This document shows, piece after piece, positions 10,985 to 22,928 of a DNA stretch of 64,000 nucleotides. The stretch's first letter is position 1. Every line of letters starts with the position of its first letter. The stretch is from Papiliotrema nemorosa. Lineage: Eukaryota; Basidiomycota; Tremellomycetes; Tremellales; Rhynchogastremaceae. Under the pieces are notes generated by a model. The model was not told where the DNA came from and did not search any database. It was given only the letters and a program-made list of their open reading frames with translations. Where the stretch lies: assembly GCA_032158125.1 (NCBI GenBank), contig JASKOT010000006.1, positions 620,001 through 684,000 of the forward strand, given 5' to 3'. The position numbers and the translations under genes are program-made.

Positions 10985-11213
10985 TGCCATGATCGGAACA
11001 GGTAGGAGATTCAAGATTCAGAGGTGGAATTGACACCTCTTCATCATCTGACATTGCATGGGAAGGAGGGGACCTGTATCAGCCGTAAATGGTCTGGCAA
11101 AAGGCCAAATTAGCATCTCCCAATATCATGCAACACAATTCATGCGCCAGATGACTCGAGAAGCCACTGATGTCGACCTTTTGACGACCATTCATCGCAG
11201 TCCTCATCAAGAT

Positions 11214-13138
11214 CTATCCCGCGTGCTCTACAATCTCAGTGACGAGTTTACCATTGACCAATCGCGACTTCATCTGTTCTGGGACAGGTCTTTCCTCGTA
11301 ATCTCCGCCTTCACCAGTCGGGACCGAGATGTTGATACTGCTAGTCTTTGACGTGATGATCTCCACAGTCTCCATACACGCTTGCGAGAGATATACCTGA
11401 CCCGAGTCGGTCGTGTCGATCTGGATGGTAGGGACTGATCCGGTGACTTGAACCTCGAAAGATGGGGACGAGGTGATGGAGAGGGATGACAGGGCAGACT
11501 CCAAAACGATAGACGTCTTTTTGCATCCGACTACACGTCAGCAAGATCCACTCAATCTTCATCACATACCCATCGAGATGGCGTTGACTTTGCCAGAGAT
11601 CTTGATGACCGAGCTCTTGCAACCGAAAATGTGTACAGCGTGGTGCAATTGAGTGTCGGTGATCTGGATATCCTTGTTGTCCTCGTGGTTCTCCTGAGAG
11701 AGTGAGCGAATCCGTCTTCAAACGATCGGAAAAAGAAGACGTACTACAATCCACTTGTTTCCCTCTTCGAGTTCTGTCCTGGCAGGCTTCTTGGGAGCTT
11801 GAGACAATGCTCCCGGTTTCGCCTTGACCTCTGGTGGACTTTTCTTATCAGGAACGACACTCGAAGCGCGAAGCTCGGGGTTTTTGTGCGTCATTTGCGA
11901 CGCATCAACTTTCCTCAGACCCGAAGTGACGGCGCCCCCTCGGTTGAGCTCTGCAAGCAGAGCTGCTTGACCACCGGCCGGAGTACTGCTTGACGGAGCA
12001 GTAGCAGCTGGAGGTGGCGGGGGCGGAGGGGGAGGTCCGCCTGCAGCTGCCGGTGCGCCAGAGCTGGAGGGGAATGAGGCTGGAGCGGGCGCACCCTACC
12101 TGATCAGCGACGACGTTCGAAGAGCCCAATTAAAGATTGCTCACCTGAGGGTTCCAAGCGACACCTGTCGTGTGCCATTGTTTGACGTATTTCTGCAGCG
12201 AGTCAATCACAGCGATAACGAGCTTCCCCCAAGCAGACACAGCAGGATTACTGCCAGTCAGTGAAACAACAAGATTCAGCGCCTTACGTCTCCTTGAACT
12301 GCTTTGTAACACGATCAGCCCAGAATTGGGCAGCATTCTTCATCTCTCCGACAAATGGCGCGGGCGCAGGTTCCTGGACATTTCAGCTCTGTCGTAGGGG
12401 GAACGGATTGGATGGCTTACCACTTGAACCCAACCCCAAGCGCTGACACCTTCACCAATGGTACTCAAGCAAGCTCCCCATTCTCGGCCTTCCTTACCAC
12501 GGCCTAGCTTGTCCTTTGCCTCCATCACAGCGGTGATCGCGTCTGCTTGAGGCTTAAGCAGTGGGCCCAAACCATTTGGACTAGAGGGTTTGGCGTGTTG
12601 CGAAGCGAGCTGCAGGAATGCTAGTTGAGCAGCACACAATTCCTTCAACAGCGCAGTCTACCTCGTTCAGCATCGAAGAGAGCAATAAACCTACGTGTTG
12701 CTCCACTACCCCTCCGATATTCTTCGAGGCGGACAACAGCTCAGCAAGGGGGCCGTCGATAATGTCGTCTTGATAAGCCTTGACGGCGGGACTCGGAGCT
12801 GCCTCTGATGGTGCAGCCGCAGGAGGTGGAGGCGGTGGTGGTGGGGGAGCGGACGAGCTAGGGGCTACATGACCTGCAACGAGATCATGCGCTCCTCCGG
12901 TCCCAGATCGGAGGCTAGAGGTTGGAGCCTGGGAGGATTGGGAGGTTGCAACGTCTTCCAAACGAGAGGTGACAGCTGAGAAAGGGTTAGCTGAGGAGGT
13001 CAAGGCGCGTGGAGATGGCTTGGGGTTCACCTTCGAGCCGTTTCCTAGGATATCAGCTATGCTTCGCGAATGCAGACTTCTGTTTAGTACTCACAGGATC
13101 GTACTGAGCGAGTGCAGACCTTGAGGTTGAGAAGTCAT
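11214..13138 (-). CDS. SRV2: Adenylyl cyclase-associated protein (CAP/Srv2)
   Basis: The start is ATG at 13138 (MTSQPQGLHSLSTIL). The product has the CAP layout: an N-terminal helical-folded domain (LLKELCAAQLAFLQLASQ, AWGKLVIAVIDSLQKYVKQWH, GVAWNP), two proline runs (nine prolines near 12840 and eight near 12020), a WH2-like LLAELNRGGAVTSGLRKVD followed by basic residues, and the C-terminal CARP beta-helix (IFGCKSSVIKISGKVNAISM, VPTIQIDTTDSGQVYLSQ). It binds G-actin and, in fungi, Ras-responsive adenylyl cyclase, linking cAMP signalling to actin turnover; the Cryptococcus homolog is called Aca1. Eight or so exons. It is divergent from YMR1 with 179 bp between starts. Confidence 0.95.
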
Positions 13139-13317
13139 GTTGCGCAAGAATAGTGAAGGATGAAAGGATTGAGACGGGGGAGATGAAGGTCGAGTGATGA
13201 CGATTGCTTCTGTCTTGTTATCATTCCACATTGCACCTCGACACTGCTTCGACAGCGACTCGGCATTGACAACGTTAAGCTGACTGAGCTCAGACGGAGT
13301 CTAGCACACAACATACG

Positions 13318-15905
13318 ATGGACAAGATACGCGTAGCCAAAGTGGATAACATCATCCTTGAACAGGCTCACGCATCGTCCAAGCCCTCTTCAACCTCTTC
13401 AGAAGGCCGCATACGCCAGAACGGGACACTCCATCTGACACCCCACCATCTCATCTTTTCTCCAACAACCACCTCCTCTTCGGCTCCAGCATCCGAAATA
13501 TGGATCTCTTATCCCACCATCACCCTCCTGACGCGTCTACCACAATCGATACAAGGGTTGTACCCCTTGCAAATTCGGACCAAGCTGTTTGAGAGCTACA
13601 TCTTGCTGTTTGAGAGGGACTATCAAGGTGGAGCTGAAGATGTATGGCAAAGTGTGAAAGACTGCGCCGTCAAGGGTGAGCTGATCCCCTAGACCTAGCA
13701 GTGTGTAGCTTACGATAGCGTCGGTCGAGCAACTATATGCCTTCTACCACACCCCGTCCAGGTCTACCACCTCGACTAATGGTTGGAACCTCTACAACCC
13801 TCGCGAGGAATTCTCAAGGCAAGGCATGGGAACAAGAACGAAAGCTTGGAGGTTCACAGATATCAACAAGGACTATTCCTTCTGCCCAACATATCCTAGC
13901 AAAATGGCCGTGCCGAGCAGGATAAGCGATTCAGTCTTGGCCTATGCGGGTAAATATCGTAGCAAGGGAAGGATACCAGCTCTGACATATTTGCACTGGG
14001 CGAATCAGGTAAGTCGCCGACCTGCTGATCACTGCAGCTGATCGTCAGGCTTCTATAACCCGATCTTCTCAACCAATGGTAGGGCTCAAAAACGCCCGCT
14101 CAGCACAAGACGAACGGCTCGTCGAGTGCATCTTCTCGGCGCATCTCTTCTCTGACACTGCCTACACACAAGCCGCCGACGCCCCGGTATACGGTGCGAC
14201 ATCGACAAATCTCATCATAGATGCTAGACCGACTACCAATGCCATGGCAAATGTGGCCATGGGCGCGGGCACGGAGAACATGGACAATTATCGGATGGGC
14301 AAAAAGGCTTATCTGGGTATAGACAACATTCATGTCATGCGCAATTCGCTCAAGACGATCGCCGAAGCTATAGCAGAAACAGAGCAATCACCAACAGCGA
14401 CGCTCGACCGAGGATTACTGAGAAAGAGCAATTGGTTGCGGCATATCTCGACCTTGCTCGATGGGGCTCTGGTCATCGTCAAGAATATACACCTCAACGC
14501 TTCGCACGTCTTGATTCATTGCTCAGATGGCTGGGATAGGACGTCCCAGTTGAGCGCAACGGCCCAAATTTGCTTGGATCCGTATTATAGAACGATAGAC
14601 GGTTTCAAGATACTCATCGAAAAGGATTGGTTGTCATTCGGACACAAGTTTTTGGATCGATCCGGGCATCTCTCGTCGGAGAAATTGTTTACCGTCATGG
14701 ATGCCCCGGAAGACGACAGCGAAGACGAATTTGGAGGTGCGCAAAAGGCCGCTCAGGCTTTCTTTGCTTCGGTTCAAAGCAAATTCTCGTCCTCGACCAA
14801 CCACCAGAAAGAAGTCTCACCAGTTTTCCATCAGTTCCTCGACTCTATATGGCAAATATATCGTCAATTCCCGGAGCGATTCGAATTCAATGAAGATCTT
14901 CTGCTTGACCTCTACAAACACCTATACTCGTGCGAATCTGGCACCTTCCTATTCAACAGCGAATATCAAAGACGTGTCGCACAAAGCGGGAAAGCGTTTA
15001 TGGAACGAACAGGATCTCTATGGGATCAACTGGATCTGCACGACAAGCGATACCTGAATACGGAGTATCGACCCAAATTAGATGATCGAGATTCCAGGGA
15101 TCCAGATGCGGATCAGGGGGTACTTCTTCCGGATCCCAAGGATGTTCGATTCTGGTTCAGACTCTTCAAGCGGGGTGACGAGGAAATGAATGGATCGCCC
15201 ATTACCCTGCAGCAACAAGCTCAAGGTGCCGAGGTTCTCGGAGTCGTCGGGCCGGGTCAGACCGATCCACTGAGCGTCCCGGGCGTTCTGGCGGAGACCG
15301 TCAGTCCATCTGGGAGTACGGAATTGACGACGGCATCTTCTCGCGATTCGATGATTTTTGAACAGTCCAGACCACGATCAGCAACTCCGCAGAACCGTTC
15401 GAGAGACGTTGACCCTAGTCAAGGGGGATGGGGAAGATGGTCTCAACTATCTTCAGGAGCATTGAACGCATTGCAAGGTGCAGCTAGGGAGATCAAGAAC
15501 AAGGGTCAGGAAGCATACAATCAGATGGTGGTGGAGGAACCCCAAACTACTCCGAAGTCGCCTATACGACGTGATACGCCAACCAACGATTCGGTGCCTT
15601 ACCTTCCTCGCGTCGCAGCGAGACGTATACCATCCGAGGCGAATCCATGGGCTGTCCCGTCCGACACCATTTCCGTCCCGTCTGCCAATCCATCGACCTC
15701 CGTATCGACACTCAGTATGAACGTGAACAATGTACGAAACGATTTTTCACATCTCTCTCTGCGTGGACCGACGGGAGCGGCCTCTTCCTCGACTGATTCG
15801 GGCATTGTAGCCCCGAAACCCACGCGGCAGGCGTCAATGTCACCAGAGGAGAAAGCAGCTTTGGGGGGAGATCAGAAAGCTTGGGATCCTCTCGGGGCAT
15901 TATAA
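13318..15905 (+). CDS. YMR1: Myotubularin-type phosphoinositide 3-phosphatase
   Basis: Three exons (13318-13675, about 13718-14009, about 14049-15905) encode roughly 830 residues. The N-terminus is a PH-GRAM domain (GTLHLTPHHLIF, IWISYPTITLL). It is followed by the myotubularin core (TKAWRFTDINKDYSFCPTYP, IDARPTTNAMAN) and the active-site loop IHCSDGWDRTSQ around 14513-14550, with the Cys and Arg of CX5R intact, so the enzyme is predicted active. The C-terminal 200 residues are Ser/Pro-rich and disordered. The family removes the 3-phosphate of PI3P and PI(3,5)P2 on endosomes and vacuoles. It lies tail-to-tail with MSS4, a PI4P 5-kinase, 219 bp away. Confidence 0.95.
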
Positions 15906-16124
15906 CGATTCAGAATACGTCTGGCAAGGAACGACAATAACGAAAAGGATGAATAGACACTGTGAAATGTCCCATTTTTACATGCATAAGATCGATACTT
16001 CTATTTCACCTAATACGGACGCAGGAATGGTCAAAAGAAGGGGGCGAGATCTGAGTTCTACAATAAGACAGAGTAAACAACAATAAAAGCGAGGTAGTAT
16101 CCGTGAAAGGTGTGCGTGAAGAGA

Positions 16125-19076
16125 TCATGATTGGATTTGTGAAGGTTGGGTGGGTGAATTTGGTGAGAGGGGAGAAGTGGGAGAAGTAGGCAAGACGGCA
16201 GGCAGTTCGCCTACAGCTTGTTCTTCTGCCTTGGGAATGGGAGATAAAAGGCCTACGGGACGGAGAGAAGGGTCGCCTCCTCGCATGACCGACATTAAAA
16301 AGTTGAGGAATCGTTGTCCATACGAGACGGGATCGACACATGAGATGGTTTGCTATTATCAGCCCTCGTTCTGCACGGACAAACGCGGAGCTCACCCTGT
16401 CCTCCGTCATGCTTTTCCAAAGATGTTCAATCTTCTTGACCGAGTTGTAAGGTGTGCAAATGTCAATTACACCCAGGTAGTAAATCACATCCATATTTTG
16501 ATTCGCTTCGTCGGTCGCTCGGAGTCCACCTTCATCTTGATAGAACAAAAAGTGTTTACGATCGGATGAATCGATTTGAGGTAATTGCGATGCTGCGTCG
16601 AGCATTTTTGGATCAGACCGTCGGACTGCCTTTCGGACATTCGATGCTTCCGATTGGCCTTTGATGGTGGAGGGCTTTCGTCGAGATTGAGGCATCTCAG
16701 GCTGCCCATCAGCGTGGTCTACAACGCGAATCTTTGACTTACGTGAAACATGGTCAGTGTATTCTCTCGAAGATTATCCCGGTTGCCTCGCTCCATGTTA
16801 TGTATGCCAACAAGGAGGGAGTAATCCATGACTTTGATCCGCTTCAAGAACTCTTGATCTCGACGCAATTGCTCCGTCAAGAGTGCCCGTTTTTCCGGGC
16901 CCAACTCGAGCGTTCGACCCCTGTTGACCCAATTTTTGTCCTTCAACACAGCTTTCGGGTTGAGCTTTGCCTTTTCCTCATCATACTCCCGTCCATACGC
17001 TGATCCCTTGAGATCATATGTTTCATGGATGTCCCTGTGTGGCGGGAAGAGGTTGTTCATGATGACGAAATGGATCTTCCTCCCTCTGGGCAGTTTCACT
17101 CGATGGAGACCATAGAAGCGAGATAATAGGGTGTGAGGATTGGTTTTGACGTGATTGTGATAATCTTTCAAGATGGACCGGAGAAATTTGTGTTCGGAAT
17201 GAGAGATTGTCTTGATGATGAATCGATAGTCCCGCGAGAAGTAGAAGAATGAGCCGGATTTTCCTGGCGAGCCGAGCTCGGACAAGATGTATTTGGCGGT
17301 CAGGGACAGAAGGTAGTCGGCAGGGTCTAGGTGGAAGTGTTCATCCCTCAAGTCTCGGAAGATCCAAGGAGCATAATCCTTAAACTTGAAGTCGTATTTG
17401 GCAGATGGTGTCAACTCGTTTCCGATGCTGCATTGTCAGCACAGGTATGGTGATACGGGAGAACCAGACTTACATATCAAACGAGAATTTGTGTCGGGCA
17501 ACATAATCTTCATCGGTCAAAGGTCGTTTGATCTTCGCTTGACATCGAGAAACCTAGTAATCAGCTTGGTCATTATCCGCCGAAAGGCACTCACGCCTAT
17601 ACGGATACCGGTCAACATGTTGTACATGAGGACATAGTTGACGTGATCTTCACCGATGAGATTTCCGACTAGGACCTTTGCCTCCGGTGCAGGTTTCGGC
17701 TCTTTCGGTTCTCGCGTGATAGCATCCGGAGAGGCTTCTTCTGCCTTCTTCTGTCGCCTTTCCAATCGCTCTCGCCGCAGAATCTCGGTATGTGCGAGGA
17801 TATCTGCGTCTAGCTCGGATCCTTCCAGACCCGGTACGGCGGTACGTGACCTGACTGGACCGGGACCCAGTGTCGATTGAGTATGCAAGAGGGGAGATCG
17901 TGTGGGGATAGATGTAGCTGATACGGGCGTCGGGTTGGTGCTTCGCCGAGCCATACGAGGAGCTGAGGTCGTGATAGGCCCCGGTCGAGGTGGATTGGAC
18001 GAAAGAGATGTTCCGCTTCCACGCCGTGATCTGTCGAATCCAGACTCATCCTCACTTCGGTCCTCCTCGACTGCTTTTGTCGAAGGAAGCTCTGGCTCTA
18101 TACTGTTCGATGGAGATGCAGTATTGCGCTGTTGAGCGAGCCTCGAGGCCCGAACAACTGCAAGAGATCCCGTACGAGATGCCGTCGAGCTGGTCGATAC
18201 GCGACGTCCCGATGGGACGGCCAAATGCGCGGGAGCCGCAGGTGTTATAGGTGAAGAGTTTGCAATGTCACTGGGCTCCGCGACAAGATTTGATGTGAAT
18301 ATCCGCGGTGTAAGAGTCGCTTCGGTTGCTTCAGACAACGGTGACAAGGGTGGTCCAGCAGTCGAGGACACGGGTTCGCCAAGCTCCATGGGGTGACCAT
18401 TACTGAGAGATTCCGAAGGCGCATGACTGTCTTCCGATTGGATAGCTAGGTCCGATTCGCTAAGAGGTGGACTGGGAGGCGGTCCTTGCATGACGACAGC
18501 TTGGAAATCCCTCGGTTCGATGGGTTCTCCCTCTGGCTCCCTCTTGAATGCGCTGGTGATTTTGCTGAACACCTTGTTTGGTCGTGCGACCTCTGGGGAG
18601 GGACCCGCCGCTACTTGCACATAGTCGGGCTTTACTTTGGTAATATGGACTGGTGCCTCTCCATTTGGTAGAGGGGCCAACGATTCATCCATTTTGCCAG
18701 CAAGGGCCGATGCGTGATGATCATCTCCCGAGGCTAATCGTTCGAGATGAGGCGGTAACGGCGGCAAGGCGTCGGAAGATGTGGGATGAGACAAGAGATG
18801 GAACGGGTTGATACGAGGGGAAGCTGACTCTGTATAGGTGTCAGCGAAGCCTAAACAACCTCCTTTTAAGGGTTCAAAGAACCTACTCATGCGGATAGCC
18901 TGGATAGTTGGCTCATCGCCGTCCTCCCCCTCTGCATCTATATGCTCATGAGACGAGACTGATCCGTTTGATATTGGCGGGTTGAGCTCTGACGGGTTGG
19001 TAGGCGTAGCGTGTTGGAAATGATGCGATTTGATTGTAGGGTGAAGAATTGAATCAGCGACTATGTTGATCGTCAT
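16125..19076 (-). CDS. MSS4: Phosphatidylinositol-4-phosphate 5-kinase (Mss4/Its3)
   Basis: The start is ATG at 19076 (MTINIVADSILHP); upstream in-frame codons lack another ATG. The N-terminal ~480 residues are disordered and Ser/Pro-rich. The kinase domain begins at IGEDHVNYVLMYNMLTGIR and includes SGSFFYFSRDYRFIIKTI (ATP-binding lysine), FVIMNNLFPP, YDLKGSAYGR, VMDYSLLVGIHN and YYLGVIDICTPYNSVKKIEH (activation segment). The last exon ends SCVDPVSYGQRFLNFL plus a proline-rich tail. The product is PI(4,5)P2 at the plasma membrane, controlling actin, endocytosis and wall stress. A 57-nt intron at 18830-18886 is a multiple of three without stops. Its 5' region is divergent from GPI10. Confidence 0.95.
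18830..18886 (-). other. MSS4: Stop-free 57-nt intron of MSS4
   Basis: The minus strand reads GTAGGT at 18886 and ends ATACAG at 18830. Length 57 is divisible by three and the frame stays open through it, so both spliced and retained forms encode full-length protein, differing by 19 residues in the disordered N-terminus. Confidence 0.6.
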
Positions 19077-19548
19077 TCGTTCAACAATGTCAAGGAGAAG
19101 CAATGTCTCGTCCTGTGATCTAGGTGAAAGTCCAGAATGAGGTGAATACAAGTATGAACCAGAGCTGAGATGTGGGGGTTTTGCGAAAAGTCGTGTCTCG
19201 GACCGTGTGCTGGTAGCCAGGTGAGGATCACAACATGCGGGTCGGGGCGATGTTTCCTGTTTGACTTTCCCTCCCTGCTGGAGATTTTCTCGTGATCCGT
19301 CCTTTCAAGATGACACTGCCAAGCTGAAAGACTGCTACTTGCTGCCCGCGTTTGCGATAACAACGAGTCGAAGAAGTGATGAAAATGTCGATGCAAAGAG
19401 TGGATGGATGGTGTGCGGGATGTGCCATGGGCCAAGAGGGGAATGTTTAAAGTGAAACAACTGCGCATTACGTAATCAATCCCCTTCCAATCTCACCCAA
19501 ACGTCATGCGACCCATTCACCCATGTTACATACCTCGCAAGAGATCCC
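19077..19548. other. Divergent promoter region MSS4/GPI10
   Basis: This 472-bp stretch lies between two start codons. No TATA box or repeat stands out; C/T-rich segments precede both starts. Confidence 0.5.
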
Positions 19549-21677
19549 ATGGTATCGCTGGCTCTAGTCCTCACAGTAGCCTTCAGATCCATCTCATTGA
19601 TATTCCCGCACACCTACTTCCAGCCCGACGAGTTTTACCAAGCTCTCGAGCCGGCTCATCGGCTAGTCTTCGACTATGGCTTTCTCACTTGGGAATGGAG
19701 GGATATCCCCCTCACGACAGAGGGCTCGTATAGCTGGTGGACGACTTACGTTGCTGCTGGACGAATGAGAAGCTGGATATGGCCGGGCTGTTATGCTCTG
19801 GTGTATAAAGCTCTGCAATTGCTCAAACTCGATCATACAGGACTGAGTGTAGGTATACTGACGGTGTGGCCAGCTAATATGCAGGCTTTTGCTCCTAGAT
19901 TGGTCGGAATCACTGTGGCCGCCCTGACAGACTACACGACATATCTTCTCGCTGGGAAACTGATGGGTGATGGTGCTCGTGCAGGAGCGGTAGGTCTTCC
20001 ACGAAAGTCTCTTGACCCTGATGGTGCTAGCTCTTCCTTTCGTTCACCTCACTCTTCAACGCTCATCTGTTGCCAAGAGCTCTCTCAACATCTCCAGAGA
20101 CTCTCCTCACAGCATTGGCACTGCTATACTTTCCGTTTGCCCAGCCAGACGTTCCAGCCCGTATTCTGGTGGGAGAACCGCCCAAAGTCGCTTCGGGGGA
20201 TATGCGAAATGTCAACATTGTATCCAAGTCTACTGCAGGAGGTTCCGCTTCAAACGAGACAGTAAATGCGACACTGTATCTCGGAGATCCTTCACAGCTG
20301 AACTATGCGGTCATGGACAGAATGGCGCCTCACGTTGTGCCCCCATCAAAGTGAGTCTGGATGTATACGATAGGCTCATTGAGCAGGCTCCGTCCCAGCC
20401 TGAACTTGTCAGTATTCTTCGCTTCACTAGCAATCTGCTTGAGGCCCACCACATTACCGCTGTGGGCATACTTGGGCTTCAGCCTCACTTTGGAAAGGGC
20501 AAAGCGTGAAGGCGTGCTCGTGGCGGCGAGGACGGTAATGGGAGCGATTTTCATAGCGTGAGCTGGCTGGTCCATCCTTTAAGCAGCACATCCCCTGACC
20601 ATCTAGAGTTCTCACCCTTGGTCTTTCGACGGGCTTAGATTACGCCATCACTGGTCGACTCTGCCTGCCCCTTCTCACCTTTGTGCATCAGAACATCTTC
20701 CGGAACATCTCGTCATTCTACGGCACGACCAATCTATCTTATCATCTCGTGCAATCTCTACCCATCATGCTTTTCCCAATCTGGTGGTGGTGGATCAAGG
20801 GGTTTGCGTCGTGCTTGTTGCCGGACAGCTTACTTCCGGAACGACTGCGTACGGTGGATCGACCAGAGGGTATGCGCATACTGGCTCGAGCCATCGCATT
20901 CACCATTGGAGTCTTGTCACTCTCTCCACACTCGGAATGGCGCTTTTTGCACCCGCTTCTACCCTCGTTGCTCTTGTTCGCCCTTCCCGTATTGTTCCGG
21001 AATCATGTTCCGCTCATCTTTGGATGCTATCGCCTGGTCTCCTCGATCCGGCAGTATACGCGGATACCTAAACGTCCCTTCTTCATCTGCCTATTGGCTC
21101 CGATCGTGCCATGGCTATACTTGAACACTTTCCACGGAGGTGCGCAAGTGGAAGTCATGAACGCTCTGCGGAGAGGTAACCTGGGACCCGTGACCGGATT
21201 GGTCGTGCTTGCACCATGTCACTCCTTCCCTTGGGCGAGTCACCTGCATCAGGATGTAGAGGGATGGTTCTTGGCTTGTGAACCGCCTTTACGGTGAGTA
21301 GTCTCGTGACAGCTGAGGTGGTCCGGGCTGATCTCAGAACCAACCCGTTCAACCATATCACGAGTCAAGAAATGTTCTATGCTGCTCCCGTGAAGTACCT
21401 CGACGAGGTTCTCCCCAGCCCGCCGATTCCACTGCATGACTCTGTCAGGACGCTCTCGATGACTGAAAAGCCCTCTCATGTTGTCTTATTTGGCGAACTG
21501 CTGAACAGAAGGGATCATCCTTCTGCTTTGGAATCGGTAGGTGGTAAATTGCACGATTTGGGATATGAGCCATTGTGGTACCGTTGGAACGGATTTGACT
21601 TTGCGCAAGATGAGTCTGAACGTCGTGGTGGAGTGCATGTCTGGGCTCTGCAGAGCCAAGCATATGGGGGTCAGTAG
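19549..21677 (+). CDS. GPI10: GPI mannosyltransferase 3 (Gpi10/PIG-B), ER
   Basis: The start ATG at 19549 (MVSLALVLTVAFRS) opens directly into a first membrane segment and the luminal catalytic signature YFQPDEFYQALEPAH with YGFLTWEWR, typical of GT22 dolichol-phosphate-mannose enzymes. Later exons give several membrane helices, the family motif SPHSEWRFLHPLLP, and a C-terminal segment that stays in frame to TAG at 21677. About seven exons. The enzyme adds the third mannose to the GPI precursor in the ER lumen (family knowledge). A second GPI mannosyltransferase, GPI18, lies about 9 kb away. An in-frame ATG 43 bp upstream would lie in another frame and is ignored. Confidence 0.92.
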
Positions 21678-21904
21678 CCAGTTGTACTCTATAGCGCGCA
21701 ATGCATGGGAAGAGATGAAAAGTGCCACACTCGATGTTGGTGAATTATAATCCCGCTAAATTCCAGAAATGCCCCGCCACGTGGTCGAAATCGCTCGTCT
21801 GCAGGTTTGTCGAAATTTGGTCACCTCCATCTATTCCAACCAACTTGATACTCTTCTTCTCTTAAAAACCCTACCGGTGGACGAAGACTACAAACCTCCC
21901 CAAA

Positions 21905-22499
21905 ATGTCTGACGCTGGATCTGAAACCGCCTCCAACCCCCCCGCCGCCGAGGTCGAAGTCGCCGAGGTTGCCGACAAGTCTGGACCCATGTCGGTCGAA
22001 GATGCCTTGCAAGAGGTTATCAAGACTGCCTTGGTCCACGATGGACTTGCTCGAGGTCTCCGAGAGGCCGCCAAGGCTTTGGACAAGCGAGAGGCTCACT
22101 TGTGTGTCCTCGTCGAGACTGTCACTGAGGGTGGGTTCATGTGCTTCTTGTCGGGTTGGAACAATGTGTTGATGGGTTAGCCGAGTACTTGAAGCTCATT
22201 GAGGCCCTCTGTGCCGAGCACAACATTCAGCTCATCAAGGTCTCGGACGCCAAGGTCCTCGGACAATGGGCCGGTCTTGCTGTGAGTGCAAACGCATAGC
22301 GGGATATGACTCGCGACTGACATGTATAATAGAAGATCGACCGAGAGGGCAAGCCCAGAAAGGTCGTCGGATGCTCGTGCGTCGTCATCACCAACTACGG
22401 TCAAGACTCGCCAGCTCTCCAAGTCCTCCTCGACTGTGAGTTGTATCAACGCAATCAGATTGGGTGGCATGCTAATGTGAAGACTTCAAGACCCGATAA
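21905..22499 (+). CDS. RPS12: Small-subunit ribosomal protein eS12
   Basis: Four exons starting at 21905 encode about 150 residues. The order is an Ala/Glu-rich N-terminal tail, [54 protein letters not shown], then [18 protein letters not shown] and a last short exon FKTR with TAA at 22497-22499. These are the L7Ae-fold eS12 hallmarks. eS12 sits on the beak of the 40S subunit. The final exon is 17 nt of coding sequence. Start context CAAAATGTC fits a highly expressed gene. It follows GPI10 in the same direction, with 227 bp between them. Confidence 0.96.
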
Positions 22500-22928
22500 A
22501 TACCTTCAATCACGGGGTAAGTTTTACATAACCATATGGACACACCGCTGCATTACCCCTACCTCTCCTGATGATCGTGGGACTCCCTCTTCGCATTCAC
22601 TTGTGTCGACAACCCCATAGGAATCGAACCTACCCTCGCAAGAGGGCCTTATTTCCGTCACGTCTGATCTCATCACCTTGCACCTTGAATTCTGGATCGT
22701 GAATAGGGCAACACGCTGACATGGTATAGCTCTGGCCTGTATTGATAGATATTCATCGCACATCTTGTCGTATGCATTACCTGGCGGCACTGTTTTCATC
22801 CTTGCATTATTATGCATCGTGCAGCCATTCATCCTCAGCACCACTACGACTCCTGCTCTCTGTCCTGGGCAAGCTCGTGGCGACCCGGCTGTTCCCTTCA
22901 TTGAGCGTAGACCGTCATGAAATTCACC
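22500..22928. other. Convergent spacer with an isolated Pol III B box on the minus strand
   Basis: No coding exon is seen. On the minus strand around 22620-22660 a perfect-looking B box GGTTCGATTCC follows a CCCTC/GAGGG hairpin, as in the variable arm plus T arm of a class II tRNA. No A box, matching acceptor stem or T-run terminator could be found, so it is a relic or chance match rather than a tRNA gene. Confidence 0.4.

Noticed and set aside
22606..22690. tRNA gene on the minus strand
   Set aside because: The B box is good, but no A box, no pairing acceptor stem and no T-run terminator; left as an orphan motif.
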